DNA of 64,000 nt from Vibrio tapetis subsp. tapetis (GCF_900233005.1 NZ_LT960611.1:1798001-1862000); one strand, 5' to 3'. Shown: positions 18,031 through 28,091, numbered from the stretch's first letter. Made by a program: numbers and translations. Notes: generated by a model from the sequence alone, not told the origin.

Positions 18031-21000
18031 ATGCCTAAATCCTCATTACTCTCTCTCGCTTTACCGACCAAAGCGGGTGATAAAAAACACGTCGGAAACC
18101 TAACCGGTGCTTCATTATCCATCGCTGTTGCCGAGCTTGCAGACGCACACAAAGGCCATACGCTTTTGGTTGTCCCTGATCCGCAAATGGCTCTAAAACT
18201 CTCTGGCGAAGTAGAACAATTTACAGAACAAGATGTTCAATTGTTCCCTGATTGGGAAACCTTGCCATACGATAATTTCTCGCCACACCAAGACATTATC
18301 TCGGATCGAATCGCACATTTATACCGATTGCCTAGCCAGAAAAATGGCATCACGGTTGTACCCATCAGCACCTTGCTGCAAAAGCAGTCTCCGCGAGACT
18401 TCTTATTGCAACATACCTTAATGGTAAAAGCAGGCGATCGATACAACATAGAAACACTGCGAATTCAATTAGACAAATCCGGTTATCGCAATGTAGACCA
18501 AGTGTTTGGTCCGGGCGAATACGCAAGCCGTGGTTCGATCATCGATCTGTACCCAACCGGCAGCACAGACCCCTACCGGATCGACTTTTTCGATGATGAA
18601 ATCGATTCAATTCGAACCTTTGATGCGGAATCTCAACGTTCCATTGAAGATATTGGCCACATTCGCCTACTGCCTGCTCACGAGTTCCCAACGACAGAAA
18701 CAGCCATTGAAGCTTTCCGTAGCCGTTGGCGTCAACGTTTTGAAGCCAGACGCGAGCCCGAATCTGTTTACATGCAAGTCAGCAAAGGCACCTGGCCGTC
18801 AGGAATAGAATATTGGCAACCGCTGTTTTTTGACGAAACAGAAACCCTATTTGACTATATCGCCGACAACACACTGCTGATTTCAATTGGTGACCTAGAG
18901 CCAAGCATCGATCACTTCTTAGCCGATGTCGATCACCGTTTTGAACAACGTAAAGTCGACCCACTGCGCCCTCTTTTACCACCAGAAGAATTGTGGCTAA
19001 AAAAGGATGAGTTGTTTAGTCAACTCAAAGTCATGCCGCAAGCTCGACTTAACGTTAAAAAAATAGAAGAAAAAGCCGGTCGTTCTAACCCTGCTATCGC
19101 GCCTTTACCCGCATTACACGCACAACATCAAAATAAAGAACCGCTTGCCGCATTGCGTCAATTCATTGAACAATTTGAAGGTAAGATCGTCTTTTCAGTT
19201 GAGTCTGAAGGCCGACGTGAAGCCCTTCTTGAGCTACTACAAGGCATCAAATTAAAACCAACCGCTACCGATAGCCTAACGAAAGCGAGTAAAGGCAAAG
19301 CCCGGGTTTCATTAATTCTTGGTGTCGCTGAACACGGGTTTATCCACAGAGATCCTAACATTGCGCTTATCTGCGAAAGCGATCTATTAGGCGATCGCGT
19401 TATTCAACGCCGTAAAAAAGACCGTAAAGCCGTTAATAGTGACACGGTTATCCGCCATTTAGCCGAATTGAAGCCAGGCCAACCCGTTGTACATCTCGAT
19501 CATGGTATTGGCCGATACATCGGCCTTCAAACACTAGAAGCCGGCGGTCTTGTTACAGAATACGTTACTCTTGAGTACCAAAACGAAGCCAAACTATACG
19601 TACCCGTTGCCTCATTAAATCTAATTAGCCGCTATTCAGGTGGCGCGGAAGACAAAGCACCGATTCACAAACTTGGCGGCGAAACTTGGGTTAAAGCTCG
19701 TAGAAAAGCGGCAGAAAAAGTGCGTGATGTGGCAGCAGAATTACTCGATGTGTACGCTAAACGTGAGCTAAAACCCGGTCATAAATTCAAACTCGACCGT
19801 GGGCAATATGCCACGTTCAAATCTAGCTTTCCGTTTGAAGAAACGGACGATCAAGCCATGGCCATCAATGCAGTAATGTCTGACATGTGCCAAGCCAAAG
19901 CCATGGACCGCCTTGTATGTGGTGATGTAGGTTTCGGTAAAACAGAAGTCGCCATGCGAGCGGCTTTCATCGCCACCGACAACAATAAACAAGTCGCGGT
20001 ATTGGTACCCACAACCTTGCTGGCACAACAACACTTTGAGAACTTTCGAGACCGTTTCGCCAACCTTCCTATACGGGTAGAGGTTTTATCTCGATTTAAG
20101 TCAGCTAAGGAACAAAAGCAAATTCTAGCCGACCTCTCAGAGGGCAAGGTCGACATCATTATTGGCACGCACAAATTACTTCAAGACGATATCAAGTTCC
20201 GAGACCTTGGCTTGCTCGTCGTGGATGAAGAACACCGGTTCGGTGTGCGCCAAAAAGAAAAAGTCAAAGCCATGCGAGCAGACGTAGACATTCTAACGCT
20301 GACCGCAACGCCCATTCCGCGTACGCTAAACATGGCCATGAGCGGCATGCGTGATTTGTCCATTATCGCAACACCACCAGCTCGCCGTTTAGCGATAAAA
20401 ACCTTTGTGCGTGAAAGTGAAGACAGCGTAGTGCGTGAGGCAATTTTGCGAGAAATTATGCGTGGTGGCCAAGTTTACTTCCTTCATAACCAAGTTGAAA
20501 CGATTGAAAAAGTCGCTGCCGATTTGGAAAAGCTGATCCCAGAAGCTCGTGTTACCGTCGCACACGGACAAATGAGAGAGCGTGAGCTTGAACGAGTGAT
20601 GAACGACTTTTACCACCAAAGATTCAACCTCTTGGTGTGTACTACCATCATAGAAACTGGTATCGATGTCCCAACCGCCAACACCATTATCATGGACAGA
20701 GCCGATAACCTTGGTTTGGCTCAGTTGCACCAACTACGAGGCCGTGTTGGTCGCTCTCATCACCAAGCTTATGCATACTTACTGACTCCTCATCCAAAAG
20801 CCATGAGCAAAGATGCAATCAAACGCCTTGATGCCATTGCGTCATTGGAAGATCTTGGTGCTGGTTTTACACTCGCAACCCACGATTTAGAAATTCGTGG
20901 CGCAGGTGAATTACTTGGTGATGATCAAAGTGGCCAAATCCACTCCGTTGGCTTTACACTTTATATGGAAATGCTCGAACAGGCCGTCGAAGCACTTAAA

Positions 21001-21489
21001 GAAGGTAAAGAGCCTTCCTTAGATGAGCTACTAAGGGACCAAACAGAAGTAGAGCTTCGATTACCAGCCTTACTGCCAGATGATTACATTCCAGATGTAA
21101 ACATGCGGCTGTCTATGTATAAACGTATCGCCTCTGTTAGTAACTTAAATGAACTGGCTGAGATGAAGGTTGAACTGATTGACCGCTTTGGGCCGCTCCC
21201 AGATGCAACCAAGAACCTGCTTTCTGTTAGCGAAATTAAACTCCAAGCCGGACAACTTCATGTTAAAAAGCTAGAAGCCCATCCAAAAGGCGGTTTTGTT
21301 GAATTTTATCCAACGGCTGACATAAACCCTGCGTATCTTGTTAAATTGCTGCAATCAACGCCGCAAAAGTTTGGCATGGAAGGTCCAACTAAGCTGAAGT
21401 TTACGGTACCATTAACCGATAGACGAGAACGCATTCGCTTTATCAACGATTTATTAGAGCAATTTGCTCAAAACCGATTACCTGCATAG
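18031..21489 (+). CDS. mfd: Transcription-repair coupling factor
   Basis: Mfd pushes stalled RNA polymerase off damaged DNA and recruits UvrA. The 1152-residue protein is full length. It has an N-terminal UvrB-homology region, then a CarD-like RNA polymerase-interacting domain (about 460-560, LKPGQPVVHLDHGIGRYIGL). RecG-like helicase motors follow, with Walker A GDVGFGKTE at 631-639 and the DEEH box at 732-735. The TRCF domain (LPALLPDDYIPDVNMRLSMYKRIA) forms the C terminus. It lies just after a PilZ-like gene and before a csiV-like gene. Confidence 0.97.
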   Translation: MPKSSLLSLALPTKAGDKKHVGNLTGASLSIAVAELADAHKGHTLLVVPDPQMALKLSGEVEQFTEQDVQLFPDWETLPYDNFSPHQDIISDRIAHLYRLPSQKNGITVVPISTLLQKQSPRDFLLQHTLMVKAGDRYNIETLRIQLDKSGYRNVDQVFGPGEYASRGSIIDLYPTGSTDPYRIDFFDDEIDSIRTFDAESQRSIEDIGHIRLLPAHEFPTTETAIEAFRSRWRQRFEARREPESVYMQVSKGTWPSGIEYWQPLFFDETETLFDYIADNTLLISIGDLEPSIDHFLADVDHRFEQRKVDPLRPLLPPEELWLKKDELFSQLKVMPQARLNVKKIEEKAGRSNPAIAPLPALHAQHQNKEPLAALRQFIEQFEGKIVFSVESEGRREALLELLQGIKLKPTATDSLTKASKGKARVSLILGVAEHGFIHRDPNIALICESDLLGDRVIQRRKKDRKAVNSDTVIRHLAELKPGQPVVHLDHGIGRYIGLQTLEAGGLVTEYVTLEYQNEAKLYVPVASLNLISRYSGGAEDKAPIHKLGGETWVKARRKAAEKVRDVAAELLDVYAKRELKPGHKFKLDRGQYATFKSSFPFEETDDQAMAINAVMSDMCQAKAMDRLVCGDVGFGKTEVAMRAAFIATDNNKQVAVLVPTTLLAQQHFENFRDRFANLPIRVEVLSRFKSAKEQKQILADLSEGKVDIIIGTHKLLQDDIKFRDLGLLVVDEEHRFGVRQKEKVKAMRADVDILTLTATPIPRTLNMAMSGMRDLSIIATPPARRLAIKTFVRESEDSVVREAILREIMRGGQVYFLHNQVETIEKVAADLEKLIPEARVTVAHGQMRERELERVMNDFYHQRFNLLVCTTIIETGIDVPTANTIIMDRADNLGLAQLHQLRGRVGRSHHQAYAYLLTPHPKAMSKDAIKRLDAIASLEDLGAGFTLATHDLEIRGAGELLGDDQSGQIHSVGFTLYMEMLEQAVEALKEGKEPSLDELLRDQTEVELRLPALLPDDYIPDVNMRLSMYKRIASVSNLNELAEMKVELIDRFGPLPDATKNLLSVSEIKLQAGQLHVKKLEAHPKGGFVEFYPTADINPAYLVKLLQSTPQKFGMEGPTKLKFTVPLTDRRERIRFINDLLEQFAQNRLPA

Positions 21490-21567
21490 GTTATTACTTG
21501 TAAAATTGTTAGATCAATCAAATAACCTTTAAGCCGATGTGAACGGCTTAAAGGTGACGGAGTCAAA

Positions 21568-22344
21568 ATGAACAAACTGATCCCTATTCTGCTATTTTTT
21601 GTTTCATTTCAATCTTTTGCTCAAAGGCAATTCGATATTGAAGTCATTATCTTTAAAAGATCAGTGAACCCAGAACAAGTACATGAATCTTGGCCAAATC
21701 ATGCTGAGGGCATCAATGCGGGCAATGCTATCTCCTTTCAAAACAGCTTAGCTATGGAAAAAAGGGGAGCCAAGCTGTTGCCTGCATCTCAATACAAATT
21801 AAACAAACAGTATCAAGCATTGAATAAACATGCCGCTTTTAAGCCGATGATTCATGTTGCTTGGAGGCAAGGTGATCAAGGCAGAAGAGCCGCTCCGGTT
21901 TTTCACATTCAAGCAGGTAAAGATTTCTCTCGTGACTTCGATGAGGCGGGCAACGCTCGAGTTGACACCAGCACGGTTGACGGCATGAGTGAAGATATCA
22001 AAGAGCAAACGATTCATAGCCCAATCTACGAGCTCGACGGCAAGCTTCAAGTTTATGTACAGCATTACTTATTTGCAGAATTGGACGTTGATATTAAGGC
22101 GCCAAGCATTCGTGAAGTTTCGTTTGAATCTCAAGAGCTTGATCTAGAAAATGACGAACAAAACGCCAACGCCAATATCCAAGTAGGCAACTTAGAATCA
22201 GTGTCTCCTACCCTACAGGTAGAAGAGTATCTTAAAAGCTACCGTATGGACCAAAAACGTCGTATGCGCAGTACAGAAACTCACTATTTAGATCATCCTC
22301 TGATGGGCATGATCATCCAAGTACGTCGAGTACCTCAAGCTTAA
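21568..22344 (+). CDS. CsiV-family periplasmic protein
   Basis: A signal peptide (MNKLIPILLFFVSFQSFA) is followed by RQFDIEVIIFKRSVNPEQ, the conserved opening of CsiV-type peptidoglycan-binding family proteins, which often lie downstream of mfd in Vibrio and Shewanella. The 258-residue protein contains LDGKLQVYVQHYLFAELDVD and ends with HYLDHPLMGMIIQVRRV, both family features. Function is poorly known; binding to the cell wall is proposed for the family. A purine-rich RBS (GGTGACGGAG) precedes the start. Confidence 0.8.
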   Translation: MNKLIPILLFFVSFQSFAQRQFDIEVIIFKRSVNPEQVHESWPNHAEGINAGNAISFQNSLAMEKRGAKLLPASQYKLNKQYQALNKHAAFKPMIHVAWRQGDQGRRAAPVFHIQAGKDFSRDFDEAGNARVDTSTVDGMSEDIKEQTIHSPIYELDGKLQVYVQHYLFAELDVDIKAPSIREVSFESQELDLENDEQNANANIQVGNLESVSPTLQVEEYLKSYRMDQKRRMRSTETHYLDHPLMGMIIQVRRVPQA

Positions 22345-22404
22345 TATCTCTATTAACTAATAGCCCTTACACCTCTGGTATGAGGGCTAAGTAACATTTT
22401 CTCT

Positions 22405-22959
22405 ATGCATATATCAGTAGATGACAGCATCCATACCGCTAGGCTTGAATTACGCCTCATCAATAATGACCATCTCAACGAATTTTGTGAGCTAGTTTGC
22501 CACTCGAAATCACTACATCAGTGGGTTGATTGGTGTCATCCTGCGTTTACTCAACAAGATGGCTACGACTTTCTTATCGCAAATAGAATCAATTGGCTGA
22601 AGAGCCTATCTTATGGGTTTGGGGTCTTTTTTAAAGACAGCGATGAACTCGTAGGCATGGTCGCGTTAACAGAGCGCTACTACTCCTTTAATATGGGAAC
22701 AATCGGTTATTGGTTGGGTGATGCTCACCAAGGCAAAGGATACGCCGGCGAAGCTTTAATAGGCCTATGTTCGTTCTGTTTTGAAGAGATAGGCTTGACT
22801 CGATTAGAGATCGTTTGCGATACCGATAACATCGCCAGCCACACGGTTGCAAGGAAAATTGGCGCGATAGAAGAAGGACTCGCACGAAATCGTTTTATTC
22901 ATGCTGACCAAGTAAAAGATGGTTTAGTGTTTTCTTTGATTCCAAGTGACTTAACTTGA
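22405..22959 (+). CDS. GNAT acetyltransferase, RimJ/RimL type
   Basis: The 184-residue protein has the RimL-like layout: an N-terminal RLELRLINNDHLNEFCELV motif, the acetyl-CoA loop region YWLGDAHQGKGYAGEAL, and LTRLEIVCDTDNIASHTVARKIGAIEEG. Proteins of this group acetylate protein N termini or small amines with acetyl-CoA. The specific substrate cannot be named. Confidence 0.88.
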   Translation: MHISVDDSIHTARLELRLINNDHLNEFCELVCHSKSLHQWVDWCHPAFTQQDGYDFLIANRINWLKSLSYGFGVFFKDSDELVGMVALTERYYSFNMGTIGYWLGDAHQGKGYAGEALIGLCSFCFEEIGLTRLEIVCDTDNIASHTVARKIGAIEEGLARNRFIHADQVKDGLVFSLIPSDLT

Positions 22960-23187
22960 CTGTCGCTGTTTACTATTCAAACTATCAATGTACTGACTAG
23001 GCGGTTAGGTAAGATATTTTCTTTTGTTGCCCATACATATTCTTGCAACATTGCCCGTATTCAAGGGGTAAAGCCAATATTATTTCATAACACTGAACTC
23101 AATCACACATGTGCAAATCTACACTTGGTCAAAGTGCGCAGAGTTTGCTAAGTTTAAAGAACACAGTGATTGGAAAGGTATAATTAT

Positions 23188-23544
23188 ATGAAAGTAAATG
23201 TTCAAACACACCACGTATCAATCAATGAAGACTCACGCAAAGATATTGAAAGTAAATTTGAAAAAGTCTCCGCTCACTTTCCACAACTGATCAGCTGCGA
23301 CATCATCGTTACGAAAGAACATGGCCAACATGAAGTAGAAATTTTCACAAACTACGAAGGCGTTCGCGTATCAGCGAAATCAACAAACGATGTTATGTAT
23401 CCAGCTATTTCAGCCGCATTCAAGAAACTAGAGACGGGCCTTAGCAATCGAAAAGGGCAACTGAAGGCAGACCTTCACGCCAAGCCGACCAGCACAAAAC
23501 CGGAAATCGCTTCGGATATCATTCAAGAGATGAAGTTGGTGTAA
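23188..23544 (+). CDS. Ribosome hibernation promoting factor / RaiA family
   Basis: The 118-residue protein MKVNVQTHHVSINEDSRKDIESKFEKVSAHF ... has the beta-alpha-beta-beta-beta-alpha pattern of HPF/RaiA, which binds the ribosomal A/P-site area in slow growth and shuts down translation. The start at 23188 gives the standard N terminus; a TTG at 23170 is in frame but unlikely. There is no long C-terminal dimerisation domain, so it is the short form. A clear terminator follows. Confidence 0.9.
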   Translation: MKVNVQTHHVSINEDSRKDIESKFEKVSAHFPQLISCDIIVTKEHGQHEVEIFTNYEGVRVSAKSTNDVMYPAISAAFKKLETGLSNRKGQLKADLHAKPTSTKPEIASDIIQEMKLV

Positions 23545-23570
23545 GCCATACCCATTGACCAGATTCATAA

Positions 23571-23597
23571 AGCCAGCCTACTCGTGCTGGCTTTTTT
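23571..23597 (+). terminator. Terminator of the HPF/RaiA gene
   Basis: AGCCAGC, an 8-base loop, GCTGGCT and then six T. Confidence 0.92.
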
Positions 23598-23820
23598 ACA
23601 TTTACTGCCAAGCTAATTCATAACCACGAGCAAATAACGAAAAGGAACCCAAACATTGCTAGCATCGAACTCTGCACTGACTAACCTTCCTATGTCAAAA
23701 AGTTCTGACGATCCTTGTATTGACCCTTTTCGGCGCAAAAATAGTGGATCTAGTAAAAATCGGCCTTGGTTTATTCGCATTGATATTACATCCATCGACT
23801 AACTAAGGTATAAAGACGCT

Positions 23821-24711
23821 ATGAAAATACCAAAAAGAATACAGCCCTTAGTTGACGATGGTTTAGTCGACGAAGTGACCAGCCAATTAATGAGTGGCAA
23901 AGAGGCTTCAGTGTACATAGTACGCTGTGGCGATACGATCCGTTGTGCCAAAGTGTACAAAGAAGCGAGCCAGCGAAGCTTTAAACAAGCGGTGGCTTAT
24001 CGAGAAGGCCGTAAGGTTCGAAATAGTCGTCGAGCCAGAGCGATGGAAAAAGGCTCTGGTTTTGGACGAGATCAACAAGAGAAAGTATGGCAAAACGCAG
24101 AAGTCGATGCGCTATACAAGCTTGCTGAAGCCGGCGTTAGAGTACCTGTACCCTATGGCTGCTTTGACGGCGTATTACTCATGGAGTTGGTCACAGACGA
24201 CGAAGGCTACGTTGCACCAAGGCTAAACGATGTAACAATGTCTGCAGAGCAAGCCCGTGAAGATCACCTAACCATGATGACCTATGTCGTCAAGATGCTA
24301 TGTGCGGGTCTCATTCATGGTGATTTGTCTGAGTTTAATGTCCTCGTTGATGAGCACGGCCCTGTGATCATTGACTTACCACAAGCCGTTGATGCTTCAG
24401 CCAACAATAATGCCGAGTGGATGCTTGCTCGTGATATTAATAATATCCGTGATTATTACGCCCAGTATGCGCCAGAGCTAGCCAAAACTGAGTACGCGAA
24501 GGAAATGTGGGCACTCTTTGAAAAAGGCCTACTGACACCGGAGAGCGAGCTTACGGGTCAATTTGAAGAAAGTGACATTGATGCAGACGTCGAGACCATT
24601 ATGCAAGAAATTGACGCAGCCCGTGCCGAAGAGCTAGGCCGACGTGAACGCCTTAAAGAAGCAAAAGAAGGGGTCGACGAAAGCAAATTTAACTGGGCCG
24701 ACACTGAGTAA
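23821..24711 (+). CDS. RIO-family serine kinase
   Basis: The 296-residue protein is an atypical RIO1-type kinase: GKEASVY phosphate-binding loop (about residues 27-33), ATP lysine in CAKVYK, catalytic HGDLSEFNVLVD (HxDxxxxN), and metal-binding IIDLPQAVD. The C-terminal region is acidic and helical. Bacterial RIO kinases are common in gammaproteobacteria but their targets are mostly unknown. The gene stands alone, with 276 bp upstream in which nothing else was recognised. Confidence 0.9.
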   Translation: MKIPKRIQPLVDDGLVDEVTSQLMSGKEASVYIVRCGDTIRCAKVYKEASQRSFKQAVAYREGRKVRNSRRARAMEKGSGFGRDQQEKVWQNAEVDALYKLAEAGVRVPVPYGCFDGVLLMELVTDDEGYVAPRLNDVTMSAEQAREDHLTMMTYVVKMLCAGLIHGDLSEFNVLVDEHGPVIIDLPQAVDASANNNAEWMLARDINNIRDYYAQYAPELAKTEYAKEMWALFEKGLLTPESELTGQFEESDIDADVETIMQEIDAARAEELGRRERLKEAKEGVDESKFNWADTE

Positions 24712-24750
24712 ACGCCCTGCTTTATCCATCATCTTCTCACTCCTATCCAT

Positions 24751-24784
24751 AAAAAATGCCAGCATCAATGATGCTGGCATTTTT
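24751..24784. terminator. Bidirectional terminator between RIO kinase and ndh
   Basis: ATGCCAGCAT CAATG ATGCTGGCAT flanked by A and T runs, between convergent genes. Confidence 0.93.
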
Positions 24785-24811
24785 GTCTTATTAGTGGTGC
24801 TGTGTCGTTGA

Positions 24812-26101
24812 TTAATGCAGTTTCAAATTAGGGCGTAATACGCGGTTAATTCTTCCAACTAACATCATCAACGCCGTTTTCAACATACCATGAAGCGCCA
24901 TCTGGTGCATACGATAGAGTGAAATATACACTACGCGAGCAATGCGCCCTTCAACCATCATAGAGCCTTTCGTTAAGTTACCCATCAAGCTACCTACGGT
25001 AGAGAAACGACTAAGAGAAACCAACGAACCATGATCTTTGTATTCATACGGTTTTAATTCACGACCATTCATTTTAGCCACGATATTTTTATAAGCTTGG
25101 CTAGACATTTGGTGCGCTGCTTGAGCTCGAGGTGGAACAAAAGAACCATCCGCTTGGGTACACTGAGCCAAATCACCAATAACAAAAATGTTGTCATCAC
25201 GAGTGGTTTGCAATGTATTTTTCACAACCAACTGATTGATACGGTTCGTTTCAAGGCCAGCAATGTCTTTAATAAAATCTGGCGCTTTAATGCCCGCCGC
25301 CCACACCATAATTTGTGCTGGGATTTTATCACCGTCTTTCGTCGTCAAGCCTTCACTGTCAGCTTGAGTAACCATAGTCGCAGTGCGAACGTTCACGCCG
25401 AGCTTGGTCAGTTCTTGATGCGCAGCTGACGAAATTCGTGGTGGCAACGCAGGCAAAATACGCTCACCCGCTTCAACTAAACTAACGTTTAGCTTACTTG
25501 AGTCCAAGTCACCAAAACCGTAGGTACGCAGCTCTTTAATCGCATTATGGAGTTCTGCTGAAAGCTCAACGCCCGTAGCACCAGCGCCAACAATCGCAAT
25601 ATCGACACTCCCTTGACCATTCTTAGCGTGCAGTTTCAGGAACTGGTTGTTCATTTCAGTTCGGAAACGGTGTGCTTGCTCTGGGCTGTCGAGGAAAATA
25701 CAATTATCACGTACACCGGGAGTATTGAAGTCATTCGAAGTTGAGCCAATCGCCATCACTAGAATATCGTATTCAAGTTCGCGTTGTGGGATCAAAAGCT
25801 CTTGATGCTCATCACGTAACTCACTTAAGACAATCACTTTACGATCACGGTCAATGCCCTCTAGGCTGCCCATTTGAAAGTCAAAACTGTGATTCTTAGC
25901 GTGCGCGCGATAGCTTAGAGCATCCACACCTTCATCCAATGAACCCGTTGCTACTTCATGCAACAAAGGTTTCCATAAGTGGCTGCCCTTACGATCGACT
26001 AAGGTGATCTTAGCTCGATTCTTGCGCCCTAACGTACCGCCTAATTTGGTCGCTAGTTCCAAACCGCCGGCACCGCCACCTACAACAATAATGCGCGTCA
26101 T
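24812..26101 (-). CDS. ndh: NADH dehydrogenase, type II
   Basis: The 429-residue membrane-associated flavoprotein passes electrons from NADH to quinone without pumping protons. The N terminus [20 protein letters not shown] is the FAD-binding Rossmann motif, and [19 protein letters not shown] is the NADH-binding one; FVIGDLAQ is the third FAD motif. The start at 26101 is preferred because AAGGAG precedes it; an in-frame TTG at 26119 would include the RBS itself. A promoter and a consensus FNR site lie upstream, matching the known FNR repression of E. coli ndh. Confidence 0.97.
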   Translation of the reverse strand: MTRIIVVGGGAGGLELATKLGGTLGRKNRAKITLVDRKGSHLWKPLLHEVATGSLDEGVDALSYRAHAKNHSFDFQMGSLEGIDRDRKVIVLSELRDEHQELLIPQRELEYDILVMAIGSTSNDFNTPGVRDNCIFLDSPEQAHRFRTEMNNQFLKLHAKNGQGSVDIAIVGAGATGVELSAELHNAIKELRTYGFGDLDSSKLNVSLVEAGERILPALPPRISSAAHQELTKLGVNVRTATMVTQADSEGLTTKDGDKIPAQIMVWAAGIKAPDFIKDIAGLETNRINQLVVKNTLQTTRDDNIFVIGDLAQCTQADGSFVPPRAQAAHQMSSQAYKNIVAKMNGRELKPYEYKDHGSLVSLSRFSTVGSLMGNLTKGSMMVEGRIARVVYISLYRMHQMALHGMLKTALMMLVGRINRVLRPNLKLH

Positions 26102-26273
26102 GATGACACTCCTTTTCAAATTAAAACTTTATATAGCCCTCGTCACTGAAAATTCAGAAACCAAGGCCTGGGATTCTTTAAAAGAGACACAAGGAGCACG
26201 CACTCTAACGGGGGCTCAACTTAGTGATCAGGAGCAAAATTTCGGCTATCTAGCACGTTAACATCAACTTTCT

Positions 26274-26287
26274 TTGATATTTATCAA
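26274..26287. promoter_or_regulatory. FNR-box, predicted repressor site for ndh
   Basis: TTGATATTTATCAA matches the FNR consensus TTGAT-N4-ATCAA at all ten fixed positions. It is centred about 20 bp downstream of the predicted ndh start of transcription, a position suited to repression under anaerobiosis, as known for E. coli ndh. Residual CRP-like binding is possible but the half-sites are FNR type. Confidence 0.85.
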
Positions 26288-26306
26288 AAAAACTTGGCGT
26301 GAACGC

Positions 26307-26334
26307 ATTATAAGCGCCAAATCCTTTAAGGCAA
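26307..26334 (-). promoter_or_regulatory. Predicted ndh promoter
   Basis: On the minus strand, -35 TTGCCT (26329-26334) and a perfect -10 TATAAT (26307-26312) are 16 bp apart. Transcription would start near 26300. Confidence 0.75.
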
Positions 26335-26411
26335 TGGGTGTTTTTAAGAAAGTCATCTTTATAACAGCCAACTGGTGAAGGCTTGTACAAGATTTAAGAT
26401 TTGAATGGATG

Positions 26412-26440
26412 AAAAAAAAACACCTTACGGTGCTTTTTTA
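26412..26440 (-). terminator. ycfP terminator
   Basis: CACC TTAC GGTG core extended by A/T pairing, with a long A run on the left (T run on the minus strand), 50 bp past the ycfP stop. Confidence 0.82.
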
Positions 26441-26489
26441 TTGATAACAAGAAAGGTATCAACATCATGAATCATGACTGCGATTACGA

Positions 26490-27029
26490 TTAGCTTTGTT
26501 TGAACGCTTTCATGGCTTGTAAATGCTGGGAAATTTTCACGAACTTATGCTCTTGCGTCGCATCCCAAATGATATCGTAATAATCTTCTAACTCACTCGC
26601 ATGAGCTTTGTTGTCGTGAATGGCATCGTTTTCAGACAAAATAACCAAACACTGTTTGCTATTCTTACTTCTGAATTTTTCGACACATTTCGTCGCGATA
26701 TCTTCATATTCTTCAGGCCTATCAATTCGGCCTTGCATGTTAATTTCTGGACGTAAATTAGGGTTAAACATCACTTGCTTAATCCCACATAGAAAACCTA
26801 TTCGTTCAGCCCAAAAGCCTCCCAAACCAACACCACAAATTAGTGGATTTGGATCGTCACTTTGCTCAATAACTTTATGGACTTCCTTAAGCAGGTGCTG
26901 CATATCGTGTTTAGGATGACGAGTACTGTAGTTAACAAAGCGAATATCATCATCGATAAATTGCAGTTGCAGTACTTTTTCGTGGTTACCTGGGCTTGTT
27001 GAATCAAAGCCGTGTAAATATATAATCAT
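26490..27029 (-). CDS. ycfP: YcfP-family alpha/beta-hydrolase-like protein
   Basis: The 179-residue protein begins [26 protein letters not shown] and has [16 protein letters not shown], very like E. coli YcfP. The fold is that of small esterases, but the nucleophile-elbow reads GVGLGGF, with no serine, as I recall for E. coli YcfP too. It is probably not a classical esterase. It keeps its E. coli neighbourhood (thiK upstream, ndh downstream), though nagZ is missing between. Confidence 0.93.
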   Translation of the reverse strand: MIIYLHGFDSTSPGNHEKVLQLQFIDDDIRFVNYSTRHPKHDMQHLLKEVHKVIEQSDDPNPLICGVGLGGFWAERIGFLCGIKQVMFNPNLRPEINMQGRIDRPEEYEDIATKCVEKFRSKNSKQCLVILSENDAIHDNKAHASELEDYYDIIWDATQEHKFVKISQHLQAMKAFKQS

Positions 27030-27162
27030 AGTATCCCCCCGGTTCCATGGGTGCTGTTATGAATTCAATCTACCACGAATAACGGGCTTTGAAAGCGGTC
27101 GAATGTGAAATCTTATCTGTAAAAAGTGATCTTATTTGCATTATTTCGAATTGCAGGCACGG

Positions 27163-28029
27163 CTAGGTTAAAGTTTGTTCTATTAAAGTTTGTTTCATTT
27201 CTCGGGCACTTTCTAGATAACTTTCATCTCCCCACAACTGATACCCCAGGTAATACCACAACATTCCCATCATCTGCGTACATGGCAGCCATTCTAACGT
27301 GCTCGTAACCCACGCTTCTTCATCAGCTATGCCACGGATCTTGCAGTACTGCTTAACGCTCTCTTCAATCGGTAACCCCGCCACTGAACATGTCATCGCA
27401 ATATCCATGCACGGATCACCAACCGCTGCGTATTCCCAATCGATCACTCCTACGCCTTTTTCCGTCCGAATAAGGTTGTAATCACCCAGATCAAAATGGC
27501 AAAGCGAACGGCGTATGTTTGGGACATAGGGAGGCTGACGAAAACGTCTATATAGCTTTTCTAAATAAGGTTCTTCAGTTGTATTTTCAAGCTGCATCCA
27601 ATATAGGTCAACTTTTTCAGCCAAGTTGAATTTCTGGATGGGCTTGTCATTGATTTGCGTACGATGAACATCAGCAAGCGTTGTTAACAGCTCAAGCGGG
27701 GCAATTTTCCCGACCATCACCTGCCCCTCTAGCCATTCGACTAATAAGCCAGATTTATTTAATAGAATAGGTCTTGGTGCAAAAGGGTGATGCTCTAATG
27801 CATGAAGTAATACGTATTCATTAGCACGAGACACACCAAATGAGGTAGAAATAGTGGTAATAGGTCGCCACACATAGTGACGACCTTGAGTATCAGTGAG
27901 TTTCCAGCATCGATTACTAAGCCCGCCCGCCAGTAACTCAATAGCGACTGGAGGCATAACAAAAAACTCACTCAGTGACGCCAATGAATCATCAAGCCTT
28001 AATGCTTCATCCCAATCCATTTTTGCCAC
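27163..28029 (-). CDS. thiK: Thiamine kinase-like phosphotransferase
   Basis: The 288-residue protein has an aminoglycoside phosphotransferase/choline kinase fold: LSNRCWKLTDTQGRHYVWRP (nucleotide loop), catalytic CHFDLGDYNLI and metal-binding GVIDWEYAAVGDPCMDIA. The position after lpoB and before ycfP matches E. coli thiK (ycfN), which salvages thiamine by phosphorylation. The start is GTG at 28029 with AGGAG seven bases before; an ATG at 28020 is in frame but badly spaced. Confidence 0.82.
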   Translation of the reverse strand: MAKMDWDEALRLDDSLASLSEFFVMPPVAIELLAGGLSNRCWKLTDTQGRHYVWRPITTISTSFGVSRANEYVLLHALEHHPFAPRPILLNKSGLLVEWLEGQVMVGKIAPLELLTTLADVHRTQINDKPIQKFNLAEKVDLYWMQLENTTEEPYLEKLYRRFRQPPYVPNIRRSLCHFDLGDYNLIRTEKGVGVIDWEYAAVGDPCMDIAMTCSVAGLPIEESVKQYCKIRGIADEEAWVTSTLEWLPCTQMMGMLWYYLGYQLWGDESYLESAREMKQTLIEQTLT

Positions 28030-28047
28030 TGGTTACTCCTGTTGTAC

Positions 28048-28079
28048 GCCCTAAGCACTAAACTCTAAGTGCTTAGGGC
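28048..28079. repeat. Perfect 12-bp inverted repeat between lpoB and thiK
   Basis: GCCCTAAGCACT and AGTGCTTAGGGC flank an 8-base loop. No T run follows in either direction. A further partial copy (TAAGTGCTA) follows at 28080-28088. It may be an attenuating or mRNA-protecting hairpin. Confidence 0.8.
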
Positions 28080-28091
28080 TAAGTGCTAGTA

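Larger units (their letters stand above)
26102..26489. other. Intergenic region upstream of ndh
   Basis: This 388-bp stretch has no gene. It contains the ycfP terminator, a sigma70-type promoter pointing to ndh and an FNR box, followed by a 5' leader of about 200 bases for ndh. No small ORF with a good RBS was found. Confidence 0.8.

Noticed and set aside
23613..23795. 60-codon minus-strand frame between HPF and RIO kinase genes
   Set aside because: No RBS or conserved pattern; likely chance.
26490..27029. YcfP missing catalytic serine as a sign of decay
   Set aside because: The same GVGLGG elbow occurs in E. coli YcfP as I recall it, so it is a family trait.
27030..27162. Possible remnant of nagZ between thiK and ycfP
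   Set aside because: The 133-bp gap is too short and shows no frame resembling the glycosidase.
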